This document shows positions 44,383 to 51,863 of a stretch of DNA of 64,000 bases, piece after piece. Below the pieces are notes generated by a model. The model was not told where the DNA came from. It saw nothing but the letters and a program-made list of their open reading frames with translations, and did not search any database. The translations under genes and the position numbers were made by a program. The stretch's first letter is position 1. Each line of letters starts with the position of its first letter. Source of the stretch: Vreelandella zhanjiangensis DSM 21076 (lineage in GTDB: Bacteria > Pseudomonadota > Gammaproteobacteria > Pseudomonadales > Halomonadaceae); contig NZ_KB898652.1 of assembly GCF_000377665.1 (NCBI RefSeq), positions 62,001 through 126,000 of the forward strand, in the 5' to 3' direction.

Positions 44383-46312
44383 CACCGTTTTCTCCTCTTG
44401 GGTTGGGATTGAACCCTTCGATACTATTCTTTGCATTACATTCTGAGGTATCAATAGCTGAAGCTACCCTATCAAACAAATCTGATATTTGTGCCTCCCC
44501 TTCAGCTCTTGAATCCATGATATTCTCTGTTGCTTCAACCGTAATGCCTCCCCTTTCGCTACGTTCAATTCCAACCTCAGCATAGGCCTCCCCACTAACC
44601 TTAACGCCCTCAAAGGCATAGCGTTTTTCTCGTACGCCATCGCGAGACTGCACTTCCCAGGTCCAGGATGTGTGAATGGTACCGCGTACCCCTACCTGCG
44701 CCGAGAGTACAAATATCTGTACTCCTAAACGCAGTTTGAGCTCAGCTACCCCAATAATCTTTAACTCGCCGTCGAAATCCTGTGAGATACCATTAAAGAT
44801 GGCCTCAGACGCTTCGCCAGAGGCGGGGATCCGATAGGTGGCGATGCTGTCTCCGCCACCTCCGTTTACCTTATGTGTTAACGAGCCCATGGCACTGAGC
44901 TGGAGGTAGCCCTCGATGGTGGCGTTAACATTTTCACCCGCCGCTATGCGGGCGCGGGCATTCTGAACATTGAGTAAATTGGCGGGCGATAGAAGAACTG
45001 CTGCAACAGCCTCGATCAAGTCGATTCGCCCAGTGATACCCAGGCTTAATGTTGAATCCAGCTCACCCATCTGGATTTCCAAATCCGGGCTTCCCTCAAC
45101 GGCGGCAAGCTTGAACCCTTCTGCCTTAAAGGTCAGGGATTTACTAAGCACGATGCCCGAACCCATCTTCGAACTATCGCGTCGGATACCTCGTTCAGAG
45201 CTTGTACGATCGCCTCCAGAACGTGTGCTATTGCTCCCCATGTCAAAATACTGATTCATGGTTTGAAGGGTATTGACGATTATGCCGATCAGTCCTGGTG
45301 CATCGTTCTCTCTAGGGATGGTGTCTTGCGAGTTTGCCGTGGCATCTGCTCCTTTTTCCAGCGTTAGCTCATAGCGCCCATATTGACCGCTTAACGTTCC
45401 TTTGGCCTCGACCTGAGCGGATACGCCATGCGTCATGAAGGAGGTTTCTACCGCCAGAGTGAAATTACTATCCAGTGTGATGCAGGGGTAGGGAATAACC
45501 GTCAAGGCACCCCTGACATCCTTGCCAGGGCAACACTGGCTAGGCTGAAACGTTGCTCGCCCTCCCTGATTATTCAAAACATTGATACTCATCAGGCTAT
45601 CAAACGCAAATAGCGTCAGTGCAACATCTCGGGGAATGAAATTCCCTAGCGCCAAGGCCAGACTCAAGTGCTGCTCATAAGCAACGGATACCTCGCTGGC
45701 GCGCTCAGTGAGTTTCTGACGACCATCCTCCAATCCGCCCGTTATTAGACAAGGCTTATCCGGAAGCCCTGCTAGGCAGCTTTCCTCTCCTTCCCAGCTT
45801 ACTAGTACATCAGACAAGAGCTGAAGGCCCTGCAATTCGGCAATGACCAGCAAAGTGGTCGCCCCATTGACAGGAGGCCATTCGACCTTGCGAGTCTCGT
45901 CTTTTTTATCGCTGACGACCCCGGCCTTGAGACAGCAAGCGTCATCCTGAACACAATCGACGCAAGTTGCGCCAAAAGCGGTATCAGGCCCTTCATCGCA
46001 TGCATCTGCCTCAGACGTTGGCCCAGCGCCCACCAGCGCACTTTTATTGGGGTCCAGCAATTGTTGATAATAAGGGTCGTCCGCTAACACCCTCCCCTCG
46101 GGAATAGGGCTCCGCGTTAACGGCTCAGCGCCACTGTCGAGGTAGGCTTGATAGACCCCTTCCGCGACAGCTGCCTCATTTACCGGCTCCCCTCCGTGCC
46201 GTCTCGCAGCAATAATACGTATATTGCCATCCGCGTAGTTACCGTTATCGAACGCTTCCCATTCTTCCGTCAGCAAATAGAGAGCATCCTCATAGGTCGG
46301 CTGATAACTCAT
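44327..46312 (-). CDS. Putative type VI secretion effector 1 (unrecognised family)
   Basis: A 661-residue protein of no family I recognise. Its first ~130 residues match effector 2: MSYQPTxED at the start, SGAxxLTxSPIP near residue 65, and the motif FGxxCVxCx5C (C117, C120, C126). The rest has hydrophobic stretches (about 160-180, 230-260, 415-435) and a beta-rich C-terminal part (RYAFEGVKVSGEAYAEVGIE), ending EWIPF. It starts as ATGA overlap with a DUF4123 adaptor remnant and is followed by a secreted putative immunity gene. The order adaptor-effector-immunity-PAAR and the shared N-terminus support a VgrG-delivered toxin. The activity is unknown; membrane action is a guess. Confidence 0.65.
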   Translation of the reverse strand: MSYQPTYEDALYLLTEEWEAFDNGNYADGNIRIIAARRHGGEPVNEAAVAEGVYQAYLDSGAEPLTRSPIPEGRVLADDPYYQQLLDPNKSALVGAGPTSEADACDEGPDTAFGATCVDCVQDDACCLKAGVVSDKKDETRKVEWPPVNGATTLLVIAELQGLQLLSDVLVSWEGEESCLAGLPDKPCLITGGLEDGRQKLTERASEVSVAYEQHLSLALALGNFIPRDVALTLFAFDSLMSINVLNNQGGRATFQPSQCCPGKDVRGALTVIPYPCITLDSNFTLAVETSFMTHGVSAQVEAKGTLSGQYGRYELTLEKGADATANSQDTIPRENDAPGLIGIIVNTLQTMNQYFDMGSNSTRSGGDRTSSERGIRRDSSKMGSGIVLSKSLTFKAEGFKLAAVEGSPDLEIQMGELDSTLSLGITGRIDLIEAVAAVLLSPANLLNVQNARARIAAGENVNATIEGYLQLSAMGSLTHKVNGGGGDSIATYRIPASGEASEAIFNGISQDFDGELKIIGVAELKLRLGVQIFVLSAQVGVRGTIHTSWTWEVQSRDGVREKRYAFEGVKVSGEAYAEVGIERSERGGITVEATENIMDSRAEGEAQISDLFDRVASAIDTSECNAKNSIEGFNPNPRGENGDGKTIWEADPKEPEWIPF

Positions 46313-47316
46313 GACCACTCCCCGCTAACGATGGGCCGAAAATTGTCGTGTTGCATATCACTTTCCTTGTCGGAATATTTCGCCAGCAGAGCCTGCTGAA
46401 TACGCCCGCGGGGAAACCAGGCTTCCAGGCGGTCACGCTTGCGCCAGGCGGCCATGGTGGGGTTTTCGAGTATTTGCTGTGCTTCGGTTTGATGGGTGGG
46501 AAAGGTGTCGCCAAACGCGATCACGCACTTCGCCAGGGTGCGGGTCTGTTTTTTTGAGGCGAGGCCGTAACGCTGCCCCAACTGCACCGCGGCGTGAACG
46601 GTAGACAGCAACTGCTGGGCCGTTTTCTGGGGATACTGTGGGGCCATCGAGAGTGCCAGGGCCGCCTGGGCCCGTTGCTGCATCAGGCCACCAAACCGCG
46701 CAAACTCTTCCTGGCCGATGGCAAACTGCCGCCCCTGCCCTCGCGCGTCACGGGCGCCATCGCTGAGCGAGATCGTCAGCAGTCGACCCTGTACCTGCTG
46801 AACGGGCGCCTCCAGCGCGATGGAGGGGATTAACGTTAACTCAGCCGGAAACACCATCAGCGGGGAAGCGGGAATAAAGACGGCTTCCAGCGGCGCCATG
46901 AACGCGGCCAGCTTCCAGGATTCGAGCGCCTGGCTCATATCCAGCGCCACCCGGGGGTCGTAGAAGCGGAAGTACACCGGGGCCTGGTCGTTGGCCGGGG
47001 TCCAGAGCATGGTGAACTTGCGAAGGTACGTGCGCAGTTGCTTGAGCGTGGCATGGGAGTGAAACAGCACACCCCAGTGCTGATCCTGGGGCAGGCTTTC
47101 AAGCCAGGTGCGAATGTCGCTGTCGGCTTCCAGGCGAACGAGCCATGGGGCATTGGCCTGGGTGGCGGTGTCGGTGGTGGCGTAAAGGCAGGCGTGCTGG
47201 GCGTCGGTCTGGCCCAGGCGCGCCAGTCCCAGGCCGTATTGATGGCACTGCTGCAGGCGTGCTCTGGTAATCGCCCCGGTTATAAATGGCGGGATTACCG
47301 TAACTGCCGCCGACCG
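46309..47316 (-). pseudogene. Truncated DUF4123 adaptor gene (second copy)
   Basis: The C-terminal part, from HWGVLFHSHATLKQLR to SDMQHDNFRPIVSGEWS, is closely similar to the intact DUF4123 gene at 50493. Upstream the frame stays open to a stop at 47317, but the gene has lost its N-terminus. A short piece of the beginning (CHQYGLGL) is joined near 47222 to ARLGQTDAQ, skipping about 275 bases present in the intact copy. The first ordinary in-frame start is GTG 47070, about 250 codons before the stop, without a clear ribosome site. It might still yield a short protein, but it is more likely broken. Confidence 0.7.
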
Positions 47317-47372
47317 TTAGCCCGCACTCGCCATCGATCTGCTCGGTGTGATTGGTGTGTACCAGCAACTGG
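47296..47372 (-). pseudogene. Remnant of a vgrG gene
   Basis: On the minus strand this stretch encodes VHTNHTEQIDGECGLTVGGS, matching VHTNHTEQIDGDRGLTVGGS in the DUF2345 part of the intact VgrG (near 52110-52190). It runs straight into the adaptor remnant in another frame. It shows that a second vgrG-adaptor-effector module once existed here. The remaining bases between this and the PAAR stop at 47409 hold nothing further that I recognise. Confidence 0.75.
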
Positions 47373-47408
47373 CCTACACGCGGTTTAGGGCAAGGCCAAC
47401 ACCAGGGT

Positions 47409-47672
47409 TCAAGGCTGAACCTTGGCACTGCTCGAAGCGGTAATAATTTCACCGCCATGATCCGTCTTGCAGCCAAGATATGCCGTGGGGCGGCCATCGT
47501 GATGGGAGTGGCTGGAACCTTCGATAATGGTCGCGCCGCAGCCGGTTTTATCACCCACCCGCGCCACGGGCTGGCCCTCTACTTGTGAGGGCGAACCGGA
47601 AACGATTTCGGTGGTGCCGTGGCCGGGGATGAGGCAGCAGTGCAGGTCGCCCTTGCGGGCTACGGGTTTCAT
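47409..47672 (-). CDS. PAAR-domain T6SS spike-tip protein (PAAR1)
   Basis: An 87-residue PAAR protein, nearly identical to the three other full copies (KPVARKGDLHCCLIPGHG here, then CGATIIEGSSHSHHDGRP). I use the ATG at 47672, overlapping the stop of copy A1 as ATGA; ATG 47687 is also in frame. It completes the intact module vgrG, adaptor, effector 2, immunity A1, PAAR. Confidence 0.88.
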   Translation of the reverse strand: MKPVARKGDLHCCLIPGHGTTEIVSGSPSQVEGQPVARVGDKTGCGATIIEGSSHSHHDGRPTAYLGCKTDHGGEIITASSSAKVQP

Positions 47673-48583
47673 CGGCAGATTTCCCACTGGCCGTTGCGGC
47701 GAATGAAATAGAGACTGACGTAACTTGAGCGCCCCTCTTGACCTACTTCATTGAAACGAATAGGTTCGTTGACACCTTCCGTAGTTAGCCACGCGACTCG
47801 GTTTTCTGCCGCTAAATTTAGTGTCATCGATTTCTCAGGTAGAGGAGCTAGTTCAAAGAGATTTGGGTTATCAAAGAACATGTCGTAGCTTGCTCGCTGA
47901 CGTACATAGGCTTCGGGCTCACCAGAGGCTAGCGCCAGCTCTTCTATCATGGTGCTGGAAGCATTCATAAGCGCATCGTTATTCCTTGCTTCAAATAGGG
48001 CGTGTAGTCGACGATACTCTCGGACTAAGCTATCGCGTACCGCATCCGTATCGCTTAATACATCTCCCTCCTCCCAACACCAGGTTGGCATTTGCTGACG
48101 ATTATCGAAGACCACTTCCAACGTGTCATAATCTTCAAATCTTTTAAATTCGATATCATTTTCTAATGGTTGCAAAGGAGCGCCCGGATCCAAAAAGACG
48201 ACTTCAGGATCAGCATCATTTTGACCCGGCTTCATGACTACATCGAAAGCAGTGCTGGCTTCCGTATTAGGGTTTTGACCCGGTTCCCAATATAACAGTG
48301 AAACTTTCAACTCGCTATCCGGCTCATATTGCATTGGCCATGAGTTAAGATTAACCTTGTTTTTTCCATTTCTAATGTACTGCGAAACAGGCAGTCGAGT
48401 ATCTAAATGGCTTGGTGTGCCAGTGAAATTTAACAAAATATCTTGAATTCGCATTGAGCTAGGAACGCCGTCTACGGACCAGCGAACGCCGAATTGATAT
48501 TTTTGGTTTTCAGCTTCCTGCGCCATCGCATTCGTCTCCATTAAAAGAAATATTAATAGCAGTTTCGTCAAAATTTTTTTCAT
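47669..48583 (-). CDS. Secreted putative T6SS immunity protein, family A (copy A1)
   Basis: A 304-residue family-A protein directly after effector 2 (ATGA overlap), so its likely cognate immunity. Signal peptide MKKILTKLLLIFLLMETNAM with cleavage before QEAENQ. The body has QFGVRWSVDGVPSSMR, LLNFTGTPSHLDTRLPVSQY, YWEPGQNPNTEA, PTWCWEEGDVLSDTD, and ends GQWEICR. Compared with A2 and A3, differences cluster around the C-terminal ASYDMFFDNPNLFELAPLPEK region. Base composition is low for the window: bases 48301-48360 are 40% GC. Confidence 0.72.
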   Translation of the reverse strand: MKKILTKLLLIFLLMETNAMAQEAENQKYQFGVRWSVDGVPSSMRIQDILLNFTGTPSHLDTRLPVSQYIRNGKNKVNLNSWPMQYEPDSELKVSLLYWEPGQNPNTEASTAFDVVMKPGQNDADPEVVFLDPGAPLQPLENDIEFKRFEDYDTLEVVFDNRQQMPTWCWEEGDVLSDTDAVRDSLVREYRRLHALFEARNNDALMNASSTMIEELALASGEPEAYVRQRASYDMFFDNPNLFELAPLPEKSMTLNLAAENRVAWLTTEGVNEPIRFNEVGQEGRSSYVSLYFIRRNGQWEICR

Positions 48584-50496
48584 GAGAACGGTATGAACTC
48601 CCCGGTATAACCCTCTGCAAGAGGATAAGTGTTAGTATTCTCTGAATCTTCAACCCAATTAGCTGAAGTGGAATTTAGGATAGTTTGGCGAGAACTCGAC
48701 CTTCTTGACTCGCCACCAGCTCCTGATTGGTCCTCACGTGAATTCACATTTAACTTTTTATACGATCTAATCTTTAAAGAAGCTCCTTTATGATAAAGCT
48801 GATACCCCCAACGACCATCATCTGTTTTGATTCGAATACCACCTTCGGTAACGACTTCAGCCTCGTATTTGAAAACATGTCTATCGGTGATGATCGAGTC
48901 AAAATAGCCAAGAATACCGCCCATAGCCTTAGCGGTAAGTTTGACTTCAACCTGACCTCTGACAGTTGATTCGTCGAATTTCCCCTCATGAAAGTCGTAA
49001 ACGCCTCCAAGCAGTTCATCGGCAGTAGCATCCTCCGATGCCTTGAACCCCGCCCCAAGCGAGATTTCCATGAAAAGCGAAGGATCAATTTGATATTGGG
49101 CAACAAGCAGGTTTCTTCCTGTTTCCGCATCTTCCAAGAATGTGACTAGCGTATGAGCCGCTGCTCCTAAAGGAGTAACGACGGGCAGCCTTCTTAACGC
49201 ACGCTTCAGCGCTAGATAAATATCGACCTTGACACCAAATGCAAAATCCAACGAAAGGCCTACATCTAGCTTCCACGTAAGCTCAGGGCCTCCATCCTGC
49301 TCAATCTGCTCGGTCCCAACTTGCATACTTAGCTTTGGGCCTACCGTAAAAATATTGGCTAATTTATCTGTATCATGTTCAGTACTCAGCCTTTTCGCCA
49401 AGCTCTTGGCATTGGTTGTCAACGAATCAATAAATCGATCAATTGAACTCCCTTGCTGACGAGCATTTTGCTGCCTGCGAAGCGATGGGGCACTATCGTA
49501 GGTCGTGGTTGCGCTACGATATTTGCCTACTTTGATATTTTTGGTATTGCTGCCACACGTTACGCCTATTTCAGCATCGACTTGCCAGCCCTGCTCATGC
49601 GTAACCTGCCTGGGGTTACTCCCCATATCCAATTCAACACGTAATCGCCTAGCCTCACTTCGTGGAATGTTCTCGGTGCCTATTTGAGGCGGTTGTACAC
49701 TCACTTTTCCTTTGAATTTCAGGCTAGGCACAGTGACAGAGGTAAACAGAAAATCTCTGGTGCCATCGTAACTAATCCTGAATTGCTCCTCCTTCGCCAT
49801 GATGCCTCGATTCATGATGATATCGAGGATAATGACGGCCGCCTCAAAGGCAAGACCATAGTCGCCTAACCGGGGAATGTTGGTCAGAGGAGAACGGGGA
49901 TTCGTTTCAACGGTAAAAGGTATTTCAGTACCCGAGGTAATAGTCGTACCGTTTAACGCTCCAGTCCAATATAGCGTGTGTGCCTGATGTGGGCAGTCAT
50001 CGGCAATCGTAATGGTGACGGTACCTTCATCCTTAAACGTCGAGCCGTTCAGGAATCCTTCAAAACTCAGCTCTCCCGCTACCGCCTTTTCGGCTACAAA
50101 ATAGATCTTGCAGTCAGTATCTTCCAGCTCGTTGCGGCCTTCCAGCACTACACGATTGTTCTTACCGGAATGACAAACAACCTCAACCTTTTCGATACAG
50201 GGTGTTTGCGAGGCGCATATAACACACATTGTGCCAAATTCAGGATCCTGGCGGCTCTCGCCGTCTGCTGGCTCTTGGGGAATCGGACTTTCAGTGAGCC
50301 GGTCGGCGCCGCTAGAAACATATTCACTATAGATACTATTGCTGACTTGCCCCTGAGTAACGGCCGAGCCTGGATGGCTATCGTCGTTCGCCATCGCATT
50401 TTGGATCCTGCTTAGTAGCCTTTCAGGCTGCCTAAAAGCCGTTGGCTGTTCTTGCACCAAGTAAGCCATGTCTTCAAGAGTAGGCTGGTAACTCAT
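48580..50496 (-). CDS. Putative type VI secretion effector 2 (unrecognised family)
   Basis: A 638-residue protein sharing its N-terminus with effector 1: MSYQPTLED, SSGADRLTESPIP (about residue 61-73) and FGTMCVICASQTPC (C91, C94, C100). An Ig-like beta region follows (about 105-195), then a hydrophobic helix near YGLAFEAAVIILDIIM and a long beta-rich C-terminal half, ending GEFIPFS. The C-terminal half has the same general layout as effector 1 but little identity. It lies in the intact module after the DUF4123 adaptor (ATGA overlap) and before immunity A1. No catalytic motif is recognised. GC content is lower than in vgrG. Confidence 0.66.
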   Translation of the reverse strand: MSYQPTLEDMAYLVQEQPTAFRQPERLLSRIQNAMANDDSHPGSAVTQGQVSNSIYSEYVSSGADRLTESPIPQEPADGESRQDPEFGTMCVICASQTPCIEKVEVVCHSGKNNRVVLEGRNELEDTDCKIYFVAEKAVAGELSFEGFLNGSTFKDEGTVTITIADDCPHQAHTLYWTGALNGTTITSGTEIPFTVETNPRSPLTNIPRLGDYGLAFEAAVIILDIIMNRGIMAKEEQFRISYDGTRDFLFTSVTVPSLKFKGKVSVQPPQIGTENIPRSEARRLRVELDMGSNPRQVTHEQGWQVDAEIGVTCGSNTKNIKVGKYRSATTTYDSAPSLRRQQNARQQGSSIDRFIDSLTTNAKSLAKRLSTEHDTDKLANIFTVGPKLSMQVGTEQIEQDGGPELTWKLDVGLSLDFAFGVKVDIYLALKRALRRLPVVTPLGAAAHTLVTFLEDAETGRNLLVAQYQIDPSLFMEISLGAGFKASEDATADELLGGVYDFHEGKFDESTVRGQVEVKLTAKAMGGILGYFDSIITDRHVFKYEAEVVTEGGIRIKTDDGRWGYQLYHKGASLKIRSYKKLNVNSREDQSGAGGESRRSSSRQTILNSTSANWVEDSENTNTYPLAEGYTGEFIPFS

Positions 50497-51860
50497 GGCT
50501 GCTCCTCACTGACAATGGGTCGATAATTATCGTGCTGCATATTGCCTTCCTCGTGACGATATGGTGCAAGTAACGTGTGTCGAATGCGTCCTCGCGGTAG
50601 CCAAGCGTCCAACTGGTCACGCTTTCGCCAGCCAGCCATTTTAGAATTTTCCAGAATGAGCTGAGCCTCAGTGTGGCCTTCGGGGAACGTTTCACCGAAC
50701 TCGATCACGCACTTGGCCAACGTTCGCACTTGCTTTTTGGACCCCAGCCCGTAGCGTTGCCCCAGTTGTGCGGCGGTTTGAACAGCTGACAAACGTTGGT
50801 CAATCAAGGTTCGGGGGTATTGCTCACCAAGCGACAGGGCGAGGCGCGCCTGGGCCCGTTGCTGCATCAGGCCACCAAACCGCGCAAACTCTTCCTGACC
50901 GATGGCAAACTGCCGCCCCTGCCCTCGTGCGTCGCGGGCATCATCACTGAGCGAGATCGCCAGCAATCGACCCTGTACCTGCTGAGCGGGCGTCTCTAGC
51001 GCGATGGAGGGAATTAACGTTAGCTCAGGCGGAAACACCATCAGCGGGGAAGCAGGAATAAAGACGGCTTCCAGCAGCGCCATGAAGGCCGCCAGCTTCC
51101 AGGGCTCGAGCGCCTGACTCATGTCCAGGGCCACACGGGGGTCGTAGAAGCGGAAGTACACCGGGGCCTGGTCGTTGGCCGGGGTCCAGAGCATGGTGAA
51201 CTTGCGAAGGTGCATGCGCAGGTGCTTGAGCGTGGCATGGGAGTGAAACAGCACGCCCCAGTGCTGATCCTGGGGCAGGCTTTCAAGCCAGGTGCGAATG
51301 TCGCTGTCGGCTTCAATGCGCACAAGCCACGGGGCATTGGCCTGGGTGGCGGTGTCGGTGGTGGCGTAAAGGCAGGCGTGCTGGGCGTCGGTCTGGCCCA
51401 GGCGCGCCATGGCTTCGCGGCAGTTGACGCCGTCAATTACCGCCCAGAGCGGCGGTTGGTTTCGTGCAAACAGCGCTTGCCAGGTCGTTTCCTGGTAGCC
51501 GACCGGAGGAATCACTGGCGGAACGTTTTGCGGTTCGGGCGATTTTTCTGGCAACAGGGGTACCATGTCGCCGTAGGCGACCGGGAATTTCGTTGACGTC
51601 GTGTGCGCCAGTTCGACCAGCGTTTGCACAAGGCCTTCCCGGCGGCAGCGAGCAAGCAGCGTTTCAATACTCTCCAGGCGCACCAGCCCCAGGCCGTCTT
51701 GATGGCACTGCTGTTGCAGGTGCGCTCTTACCTCGTCTTCACTGCTGGCGAGGACCGCGGCGACCGTGATGGCTTCATCGGTGTCTTCTTCCCAGCGCCG
51801 GGCGCTGGGGGTGTGGGCCATGACATGGCAGCGCGCTACCCAGTAGTCAGACGTTGCCAT
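50493..51860 (-). CDS. DUF4123-domain T6SS effector adaptor (Tap/TEC-like)
   Basis: A 455-residue protein. DUF4123 adaptors load cargo effectors onto VgrG and are encoded between vgrG and the effector. The DUF4123 region (about residues 135-260) has QPPLWAVIDGVNCREAMARL, WLVRIEADSDIRTWL and GVLFHSHATLKHLR. An N-terminal segment (about 1-110) with an inserted EDEVRAHLQQQCHQDGLGL and a long C-terminal helical part follow. It lies four bases after vgrG and overlaps effector 2 as ATGA. The partial copy at 46309 derives from the same ancestor. Confidence 0.87.
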   Translation of the reverse strand: MATSDYWVARCHVMAHTPSARRWEEDTDEAITVAAVLASSEDEVRAHLQQQCHQDGLGLVRLESIETLLARCRREGLVQTLVELAHTTSTKFPVAYGDMVPLLPEKSPEPQNVPPVIPPVGYQETTWQALFARNQPPLWAVIDGVNCREAMARLGQTDAQHACLYATTDTATQANAPWLVRIEADSDIRTWLESLPQDQHWGVLFHSHATLKHLRMHLRKFTMLWTPANDQAPVYFRFYDPRVALDMSQALEPWKLAAFMALLEAVFIPASPLMVFPPELTLIPSIALETPAQQVQGRLLAISLSDDARDARGQGRQFAIGQEEFARFGGLMQQRAQARLALSLGEQYPRTLIDQRLSAVQTAAQLGQRYGLGSKKQVRTLAKCVIEFGETFPEGHTEAQLILENSKMAGWRKRDQLDAWLPRGRIRHTLLAPYRHEEGNMQHDNYRPIVSEEQP

Positions 51861-51863
51861 GCG

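Larger units (their letters stand above)
39316..47672 (-). repeat. Dispersed array of immunity-PAAR units
   Basis: Five units, each a secreted immunity-like gene overlapping a PAAR gene by four bases, lie at 47409-48583, 43052-44382, 41653-43046, 40441-41609 and 39316-40397. The ~260-base PAAR blocks are nearly identical, while the immunity genes belong to two divergent families (order from vgrG: A, B, B, A, A). Effector 1 and the adaptor/vgrG remnant interrupt the series between the first and second units. The last unit has a truncated PAAR. Confidence 0.8.

Noticed and set aside
39316..47672. Repeated blocks as a CRISPR array or insertion sequences
   Set aside because: The repeats are ~260-base PAAR coding sequences spaced by about 1 kb of coding DNA; no short direct repeats with unique spacers and no transposase or terminal inverted repeats.
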